In this document: positions 58,552 to 64,000 of the stretch, piece by piece
Layout of the letters: each line of letters begins with the position of its first letter
Numbering within the stretch: the first letter of the stretch is position 1
DNA from: Clostridium sp. AM22-11AC
GTDB lineage: Bacteria > Bacillota > Clostridia > Lachnospirales > Lachnospiraceae
DNA: 64,000 nt
Assembly (NCBI RefSeq): GCF_003473545.1
Contig: NZ_QUCM01000001.1
Span: 124,001 to 188,000, forward strand
Reading direction: 5' to 3'
Notes under the pieces: generated by a model
Told to the model about the DNA's origin: nothing
Database searches by the model: none
The model's input: the letters and a program-made list of their open reading frames with translations, nothing else
Program-made: the position numbers and the translations under genes

Positions 58552-58575
58552 TATCCAACGGCAGGAACTCTTTTC
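58534..58575. terminator. Bidirectional terminator
   Basis: AGTTCCTACCG pairs with CGGCAGGAACT (one mismatch), followed by CTTTTC on the plus side. It overlaps the end of the HTH gene and faces the amidase gene. Confidence 0.68.
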
Positions 58576-59358
58576 TTAATAGATCGCAGCCTCCCGCACC
58601 AGATATGCCGGATAACCTGCTCTTTTTACATTCTGTTCCATGCGGATCCCGTTTTCCATATCTAAAAATGCTCCCACACGGACTTTGTATAATCCCTCAT
58701 CATATACAATAAACGCAGGAAAACCTGCCGACTGCAGCTCTCCCGCCAGTCTCATGGCCCTTCCACGATCTCTAAATGCACCTGTCTGGACCTGGTAATA
58801 AAGAGGCGTCTGCTCTTTCTGTTCCCGCAAAGTAGTCAGTATCCCATCTGCGATTGCCCTTGCAATGGCGTCAAAATTCCGGTCAAAAAAAGCATTATCC
58901 GAAGGATTATCAATAAATCCCACCTCTGCTAACACTGCCGGCATCTGGGTCTTTCTAAGGACTACCAGTCCCGGCCGTTCCTCGATCCCCTGGTCTTTCA
59001 ATCCCAGTTCCACCAGATTTTTTAAAATGTTTTCTGCCAGGACTGCTGCTGTCCCGGAGTCCTCATATACCAGTACAGATGCCCCGCTTCCTGTTCCCGG
59101 CACTGGCATGGCATTGCGGTGAATGGAAACAAACAGATCCGCTCCGGACCGGTTGGCGATCTCTGCCTTTTCCTGAGGCCGGTCGTATACATCTGTAGTC
59201 CTTGTATACAATGTGCTTACTCCATTTTCCTCTAAAATACGCCCTACCGCAAGAGTCAGGCGCAGGGTATCATCTTTTTCCTTTCTTCCATTATAAATGG
59301 CACCTGGCTCATCCCCGCCATGTCCCGCATCCAGAATGACCTTTTCATTTCCGGTCAT
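58576..59358 (-). CDS. N-acetylmuramoyl-L-alanine amidase with SPOR domain
   Basis: A 260-residue Amidase_3 enzyme. DAGHGGDEPGAIYNGRKEKD gives the first zinc His and the Glu, SIHRNAM the second His, and VLAEVGFIDN the catalytic Glu. Residues 185-258 are a SPOR domain (YYQVQTGAFRDRGRAMRLAG, FIVYDEGLYKVRVGAFLDME), which binds denuded glycan at septa. There is no signal peptide, so it may act in the mother cell during sporulation or be released otherwise. Its ribosome site is inside a hairpin (59364-59410). Confidence 0.9.
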   Translation of the reverse strand: MTGNEKVILDAGHGGDEPGAIYNGRKEKDDTLRLTLAVGRILEENGVSTLYTRTTDVYDRPQEKAEIANRSGADLFVSIHRNAMPVPGTGSGASVLVYEDSGTAAVLAENILKNLVELGLKDQGIEERPGLVVLRKTQMPAVLAEVGFIDNPSDNAFFDRNFDAIARAIADGILTTLREQKEQTPLYYQVQTGAFRDRGRAMRLAGELQSAGFPAFIVYDEGLYKVRVGAFLDMENGIRMEQNVKRAGYPAYLVREAAIY

Positions 59359-59363
59359 AAAAC

Positions 59364-59410
59364 AAGCTCCCTCACATATGTCTGTCTCTATACCATATGT
59401 GAGGGAGCTT
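59364..59410 (-). terminator. 17-bp perfect hairpin before the amidase gene
   Basis: AAGCTCCCTCACATATG (59364-59380) pairs with CATATGTGAGGGAGCTT (59394-59410). On the minus strand TTGTTTT and the amidase ATG follow. The GGGAG ribosome site is in the stem. Confidence 0.82.
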
Positions 59411-59417
59411 ATGAATG

Positions 59418-59864
59418 TTACACTTCATCCACATCCACACCTCTTGGGCCTACGTGGGTGGAGAATACGATCTGTGTACTGGTCTTTCCAAATTTCTGAA
59501 GCTGTCCAATAAAAATATCCAGCTCCATGGTACTGTGAAAAGCAACTTTCATTAACATGGAATACTCTCCTGTTACACAGCTGCATTCCAGTACATTTGG
59601 TACAGACTCCGCAAATGCGTAAAACTTTGGTTTATCTTCCGGTATCACATCCAGGTTGATAAAAGCCAAAATGTGATACCCTAATTTCATGGGGTCTACC
59701 ATGGCATGATACCCGGCGATCACCCCGTCTTTTTCCAGTTTTTCGATCCTTGCAGAGACAGCCGGAGATGACAGAAAGGTTTTTTCTGCAATGGTCTTTA
59801 AAGACATCCTGGCATTTTCCTGCAAAAGTTTTAATATTTTACGGTCGATATCATCCATGAGCAT
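59418..59864 (-). CDS. Lrp/AsnC-family transcriptional regulator
   Basis: A 148-residue protein. N-terminal helix-turn-helix: IDRKILKLLQENARMSLKTI, SSPAVSARIEKLEKDGVIAG. The C-terminal RAM domain includes VLECSCVTGEYSMLMKVAF. It is downstream of dapL and may sense lysine or another amino acid. GG-rich site AGGAGG before the ATG. Confidence 0.9.
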   Translation of the reverse strand: MLMDDIDRKILKLLQENARMSLKTIAEKTFLSSPAVSARIEKLEKDGVIAGYHAMVDPMKLGYHILAFINLDVIPEDKPKFYAFAESVPNVLECSCVTGEYSMLMKVAFHSTMELDIFIGQLQKFGKTSTQIVFSTHVGPRGVDVDEV

Positions 59865-59895
59865 TAAGACTTCCTCCTGTGTTCGGTTCGTTCTA

Positions 59896-61116
59896 TTACT
59901 TCTTTAACGCTTTCATACGTTCTACTGCTTCTACTGTATTTTCGTAGGTATTAAATGCAGTCAGACGGAAATATCCTTCTCCGCTTGGTCCAAAGCCGCT
60001 TCCCGGTGTTCCAACTACATTTGCCTCAGAAAGGAGGTAATCAAAGAACTCCCAGCTGGTCATTCCCTCATTGACCTTCATCCATACATAGGGGGAATTC
60101 ACACCACCAAATACAGTATAACCTGCTTCCTTTAATCCGTCATAGATCACTTTTGCATTTCTCTTATAGTAAGCAACCTGCTCCATGACCTGTTTATTTC
60201 CTTCTTCTGAGTAAACAGCTTCTCCTGCTCTCTGCTCAATGTAAGGAGCACCGTTGAACTTGGTTCCGTGACGTCTTGCCCATAAAGAATGAAGCATTAC
60301 ATCACCGCTCTTTAAGTCTTTCGGGATAACGGTATATCCTAAACGGACACCTGTAAATCCGGCCTTCTTTGAGAAAGAACGGAACTCAATGGCACAGGTT
60401 CTTGCTCCCGGGATCTCATAAATACTGTGAGGAACATCATCCTCAGAAATATAAGCCTCATACGCTGCATCATATAAAATTACAGCGTCTTTTTCATTTG
60501 CGTAATCAACCCATACCTTTAACTGATCCTTTGTAAGGGTAGTTCCTGTTGGGTTATTTGGAACACAAAGATAAATAAGATCCGGTGTTTCCTTTGGAAG
60601 TTCCGGAACAAAACCGTTCTCTGCAGTACACGGCATGTAGATCACATTGCTCCAGGTTCCCTTTTCTGTATCATACTCACCGGTACGGCCGGCCATAACA
60701 TTGGTATCCACATAAACAGGATAAACCGGGTCGCAAACTGCAATCTTGCTGTCTGCGCTGAAGATTTCCTGAATGTTACCGGTATCGCTCTTTGCACCGT
60801 CAGAAACGAAGATCTCATCTGCCTCGATCTGGCATCCTCTTTCCTGGAAGTCCTTCTTTGCAATGGTCTCTCTTAAAAATGCATATCCCAGATCAGGTGC
60901 ATATCCGTGAAAGGTTTCAGCATGTCCCATTTCATCAACTGCCTTATGCATAGCATCAATGATCGCCGGTGCGATAGGAAGGGTTACATCACCAATTCCC
61001 AGACGGATCAGTTTCTTATCCGGGTTCTCTTTCTGGTAAGCAGCTACTTTTTTTGCAATGGTTGAAAACAGGTAGCTTCCCGGCAGTTTCAGATAATTTT
61101 CATTCACTCTAAACAT
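59896..61116 (-). CDS. dapL: LL-diaminopimelate aminotransferase
   Basis: A 406-residue class I/II aminotransferase that converts tetrahydrodipicolinate directly to LL-diaminopimelate. [20 protein letters not shown] is the family start. [26 protein letters not shown], and the PLP lysine in [17 protein letters not shown] are visible. An upstream in-frame start gives 16 extra residues; GGAGG eight bases before 61116 decides. It lies 120 bases after dapF in one likely operon. Confidence 0.95.
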   Translation of the reverse strand: MFRVNENYLKLPGSYLFSTIAKKVAAYQKENPDKKLIRLGIGDVTLPIAPAIIDAMHKAVDEMGHAETFHGYAPDLGYAFLRETIAKKDFQERGCQIEADEIFVSDGAKSDTGNIQEIFSADSKIAVCDPVYPVYVDTNVMAGRTGEYDTEKGTWSNVIYMPCTAENGFVPELPKETPDLIYLCVPNNPTGTTLTKDQLKVWVDYANEKDAVILYDAAYEAYISEDDVPHSIYEIPGARTCAIEFRSFSKKAGFTGVRLGYTVIPKDLKSGDVMLHSLWARRHGTKFNGAPYIEQRAGEAVYSEEGNKQVMEQVAYYKRNAKVIYDGLKEAGYTVFGGVNSPYVWMKVNEGMTSWEFFDYLLSEANVVGTPGSGFGPSGEGYFRLTAFNTYENTVEAVERMKALKK

Positions 61117-61209
61117 ACTTTCATCCTCCATTAACGCAAACGCTCCCAGGACCTTTGAACCCACAACGTCGTAGATCCAAGGCCTGAGAGTGTATATTTT
61201 ACAGGTTTA

Positions 61210-61232
61210 CTATATTCTCTGAAAGAATATAG
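61210..61232. promoter_or_regulatory. Palindrome between dapF and dapL
   Basis: CTATATTCT, five bases, AGAATATAG. It lies seven bases after the dapF stop and about 95 before the dapL start. Could be an operator for the neighbouring Lrp protein or a weak hairpin. Confidence 0.55.
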
Positions 61233-61238
61233 GCATAT

Positions 61239-62081
61239 TTATTTTTCGGATAAATCATAATATATTTCTTCCGGGATGTCAATACTTCCGTGAAATACTT
61301 CTTTTGCAGGTCCTGTCATAAACAGATGCCTGCTTTCCCGGTCAAAGTGGATGAGCAGGTCGCCGCCCCGTAGAGATACACGCACCTCATCATCTGTAAA
61401 ACCTCTTAAGATAGCTGCCATGGCACTGGCTGTAGCTCCTGTACCGCAGGCCCAGGTTTCCCCGCTGCCTCTCTCCCACACACGCATGCGGATGTGGTCT
61501 CTGCTCTTTACTTCGATAAATTCAGAATTTACACGGGTCGGCTGGAAACGTGGATGATTTTCATAGGACGGGCCGATCTTTTCCAGATCCAGGTCATCGA
61601 TCCCTTCTGTAAAATAGACTGCATGAGGATTTCCCACACTGATTCCTGTAAATTCCTGTTCTGTACCGTCAATTACGATCTTTTCCGGAAGTTTGGAAGT
61701 CAGTTCTGCTTCTCCCATATCTACAGTCAGCATCACTGCTTTTCCGTCTTCTACCTGGATATCCAATGTCTTGATACCGCCTAATGTTTCCACAGTAATG
61801 GTCCGTCTGTCCTTATCTACGATCCCATGATCATACACGTATTTTCCTACACAACGTACACCATTTCCACACATAATTCCCTGGGAACCATCTGCATTGT
61901 ACATATCCATACGGCAGTCTGCCTTATCAGACGGGCAGATCAGGATCAGCCCATCAGAACCAATGCCAAAATGGCGGTCGCTGACATATTTGGACACTTC
62001 CCCCGGATGTTCCACTTTTTCCTTAAAGCAATCTACATACACGTAGTCATTGCCAATTCCCTGCATTTTTGTAAATTCCAT
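61239..62081 (-). CDS. dapF: Diaminopimelate epimerase
   Basis: A 280-residue enzyme that turns LL- into meso-diaminopimelate, used for peptidoglycan and lysine. The catalytic cysteines are in IMCGNGVRC near residue 72 and TWACGTGATASAM near 213. FTKMQGIGNDYVYVD is the family start. Start ATG 62081 follows AGGTG; an earlier ATG four codons up overlaps that site. Confidence 0.95.
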   Translation of the reverse strand: MEFTKMQGIGNDYVYVDCFKEKVEHPGEVSKYVSDRHFGIGSDGLILICPSDKADCRMDMYNADGSQGIMCGNGVRCVGKYVYDHGIVDKDRRTITVETLGGIKTLDIQVEDGKAVMLTVDMGEAELTSKLPEKIVIDGTEQEFTGISVGNPHAVYFTEGIDDLDLEKIGPSYENHPRFQPTRVNSEFIEVKSRDHIRMRVWERGSGETWACGTGATASAMAAILRGFTDDEVRVSLRGGDLLIHFDRESRHLFMTGPAKEVFHGSIDIPEEIYYDLSEK

Positions 62082-62111
62082 CTCACACCTCATACATTAT
62101 CCTGCATTCTC

Positions 62112-62660
62112 TTATACGTGGATCAGACTGATGATCATCTGGGCCGTTTCCACCAGATTGGTCCCACTGTCCATACTGCATTTTTGTATATATCTGTGGG
62201 CTTCCGACTCCGTCATATTGTTACGGTCCATCAAAAGCGCCTTTGCCTCATTGATCAGATCCTGTTCTTCCTTGCTGCGCTCCCTTGGCCTGCTGCGCAG
62301 TTTCCTGCGAATGCGCTGCTGCGCCTGGAGCATCATATCCAGCGTACTTAACAGATCATGCACCTTAAGGGGCATAGGAAGACATACCACCCCGGACATC
62401 TGTATCCCGCTCCACCTTGCAGGAGATGCCAGCACCAGCATCTCAAAGTTAGAAGAAAGGCACTGTCTCAGTTCGTCGTACATCATATCTTCAAACCGGT
62501 ATCCGCAGACTACGATCCCACCGCTCAGATCTTCCGCAGCTGAAAGAACCTGTGACCCTGACATGCAGACAGCAGCCACTTCATATCCGCTTCTTACCAG
62601 AATACCTTTTATGCTTTTTCCATCTTCCGGTTTGGAAAATGCCACGATTATATTAGCCAC
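62112..62660 (-). CDS. ANTAR-domain RNA-binding regulator
   Basis: A 182-residue protein: an N-terminal receiver-like fold without clear phospho-Asp (IVAFSKPEDGKSIKGILVRS), a coiled linker (MMLQAQQRIRRKLRSRPRER), and a C-terminal ANTAR domain (INEAKALLMDRNNMTESEAH, RYIQKCSMDSG). ANTAR proteins bind paired RNA hairpins and prevent termination in nitrogen genes. It lies downstream of glnA, separated by a structured region. Start GTG 62660 after GGAGG. Confidence 0.88.
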   Translation of the reverse strand: MANIIVAFSKPEDGKSIKGILVRSGYEVAAVCMSGSQVLSAAEDLSGGIVVCGYRFEDMMYDELRQCLSSNFEMLVLASPARWSGIQMSGVVCLPMPLKVHDLLSTLDMMLQAQQRIRRKLRSRPRERSKEEQDLINEAKALLMDRNNMTESEAHRYIQKCSMDSGTNLVETAQMIISLIHV

Positions 62661-62707
62661 ATGTCTCACCTCCGGGTAAACCTAGTTTTCCTGCTTGTAA
62701 CTGTTAT

Positions 62708-62860
62708 TTACAATTCAGCCATGGCATCTTCTTGTTTCCATATTCATGAAAACAAGAAGCTTGGTGGGTCCACCATATGCTGATTTGGATGAAAAAGTGC
62801 TTATGCAAGTAAACTTGCAACACGCTTTCTCATCCAAACCAGCGCATGGCTGAACTGTAA
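62708..62860 (-). ncRNA. Structured RNA candidate between glnA and the ANTAR gene
   Basis: Read on the minus strand, an outer stem TTACAGTTCAGCCATG/CATGGCTGAATTGTAA (15 of 16 pairs) encloses two hairpins: one with TTTGGATG/CATCCAAA arms (62838-62784) and an inner TGCAAG/CTTGCA, another with CTTCTTGTTT/AAACAAGAAG arms (62759-62728). It begins right after the glnA stop. A three-way junction is predicted. It may be a target of the ANTAR protein or a glnA 3' element. Confidence 0.68.
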
Positions 62861-62862
62861 CT

Positions 62863-64000
62863 TTAATACTTATACAGGTACTGATTTACCTCCCAGTCAG
62901 TGACCTGGGCCCTGAAATCTCTCCACTCTTCTTCTTTTGCTTCCAGATATTTGACATAAATATGCTCGCCTAATATCTCACGGATAAAGGAATTATCCCG
63001 GTATGCCTCAATAGCATCCCCCAGTGTTTCCGGGATCCGTTCCACATGCTTATTCTTTAATGTTTCCGGCTCCATGCCAAAAAGGTTGCCCTGGATACAT
63101 GGAGGCAGCTCCATCTCTTTCTCAATGCCGTCAAGACCGGCCTGAAGGCAGGCTGCCAGTGCCAGATAAGGGTTCATGGCAGAGTCCGGGCAGCGAAGTT
63201 CGATCCTGGTTCCTTCTCCTCTTGGAGACGGGATGCGAATCAGGGAACTGCGGTTGGAAGTCGGTGACCACGCAATATAGATCGGCGCGTCATATCCCGG
63301 TACCAGACGCTTATAAGAGTTTACAAGGGGGTTGGTCAGAATGGTCATTTCCTTCATATGTCCTAAAATACCTGCCATAAAACGGTAAGCCAGCTGGCTT
63401 AATCCCAGCTCATCACTGTCGTCTGCAAACAGGTTGTGTCCGTCCTTGTCGGACAGGGACATGTTAATATGCATACCGGAGCCATTGACTCCTTCCTTTG
63501 GCTTTGGCATAAAAGTAGCGTGAAGTCCATGGCGCTTGGCAATGGTCTTGGCTGCCATCTTAAAAGTCATAATGTGATCTGCTGCCTCAAGACCTTCTGT
63601 ATACTGCAGATCGATCTCATGCTGGGCCGGAGCAATCTCATGGTGGCTTGCTTCCACCTCAAAGCCCATATCTTCCAGATTGAGCACAATATCTCTGCGC
63701 ACATTTTCCCCAAGATCAATAGGGGAAACGTCAAAATAGCTGGCTCTCTCATGAGACTGGGTAGTAGGCCTTCCCTCTTCGTCCGTGTGGAACAGGAAAA
63801 ATTCACACTCCGGTCCAACCTGGAACGTATATCCCATATCGGCAGCACGCTTTACAGCCCGTTTTAACACATATCTCGGATCACCGATAAAAGGGGTTCC
63901 GTCCGGATTGTATACATCACAGATCAGTCTTGCCACTTTGCCCTGCTGAGGACGCCACGGAAAGATCTCAAAGGTATCCAGGTCCGGATGCAGATACATA
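62863..64000 (-). CDS. glnA: Glutamine synthetase type I, 3' part (cut by window end)
   Basis: 379 residues of GlnA are in the window; the N-terminus (with the substrate loop) lies beyond 64000. Visible are VGPECEFFLF (metal Glu), GSGMHINMSL, and KRLVPGYDAPIYIAWSPTSN, RSSLIRIP. It makes glutamine from glutamate and ammonia. C-terminal end is normal (WEVNQYLYKY). Its length without adenylylation extras suits the type I-alpha form of Firmicutes. Confidence 0.95.
   Translation of the reverse strand, partial: MYLHPDLDTFEIFPWRPQQGKVARLICDVYNPDGTPFIGDPRYVLKRAVKRAADMGYTFQVGPECEFFLFHTDEEGRPTTQSHERASYFDVSPIDLGENVRRDIVLNLEDMGFEVEASHHEIAPAQHEIDLQYTEGLEAADHIMTFKMAAKTIAKRHGLHATFMPKPKEGVNGSGMHINMSLSDKDGHNLFADDSDELGLSQLAYRFMAGILGHMKEMTILTNPLVNSYKRLVPGYDAPIYIAWSPTSNRSSLIRIPSPRGEGTRIELRCPDSAMNPYLALAACLQAGLDGIEKEMELPPCIQGNLFGMEPETLKNKHVERIPETLGDAIEAYRDNSFIREILGEHIYVKYLEAKEEEWRDFRAQVTDWEVNQYLYKY

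Overview
The window is about 64 kb of a low-to-mid GC Firmicutes chromosome, most likely a spore-forming Lachnospiraceae (Blautia/Clostridium XIVa-like). The evidence is strong GGAGG-type Shine-Dalgarno sites, the LL-diaminopimelate aminotransferase route to lysine, an ANTAR regulator beside glnA, PTS and GH4 sugar genes, and a SpoIID-like protein. No species can be named from sequence alone.

Host left arm (1-13230): an ApbE flavin-transferase lipoprotein, a NusG-II domain protein and a 5'-truncated aldo/keto reductase; a minus-strand sugar operon (PTS EIICB, adenylosuccinate-lyase-like enzyme, EIIA, GH4 6-phospho-glucosidase, NagA-like deacetylase, HAD phosphatase) with a divergent PRD-type regulator; then 5-formyl-THF cyclo-ligase, a cytidylate-kinase-like gene, and the first two thirds of a SpoIID-like/peptidoglycan-binding gene.

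Prophage (about 13231-56727, 43.5 kb): a siphovirus-type element that splits that SpoIID-like gene. Its 3' third lies at 56728-57111 and the two parts rejoin in frame on excision. From left to right it carries, mostly on the minus strand, endolysin, ORF6N antirepressor module, holin, tail fibre with an apparent invertible C-terminus, tail, tape measure, capsid, scaffold, a split minor capsid gene holding an HNH moron, portal, terminases, a CIRCE-controlled gene, a structured noncoding region with a tRNA-like element, a BRO antirepressor module with XRE switch, RinA-like activator, helicase, resolvase, iteron-rich origin, primase/helicase and recombination genes, then a second immunity region (XRE plus ImmA peptidase). 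On the plus strand follow an OLD-like ATPase, a D12 adenine methylase, a RhuM protein and a large serine integrase.

Host right arm (56728-64000): the 3' part of the split gene, an AraC regulator, an AraC-type HTH fragment, an amidase with SPOR domain, an Lrp regulator, dapL, dapF, an ANTAR protein, a structured RNA candidate and the 3' part of glnA.

The most unusual pattern is a repeated regulatory module found three times in the prophage: a small ribbon-helix-helix gene, then a second gene (an antirepressor in two cases), with a strong promoter in the leader of the second gene firing backwards to make a predicted 65-76 nt RNA. The terminator of that RNA sits at the stop codon of the ribbon-helix-helix gene. 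This is the logic of the phage P22 arc-sar-ant immunity region, here in a Firmicutes prophage in triplicate. Other notable items are tail-fibre inversion, prophage control of a spore-type gene, a near-perfect CIRCE operator in a phage gene, and an OLD/methylase/RhuM cargo set.
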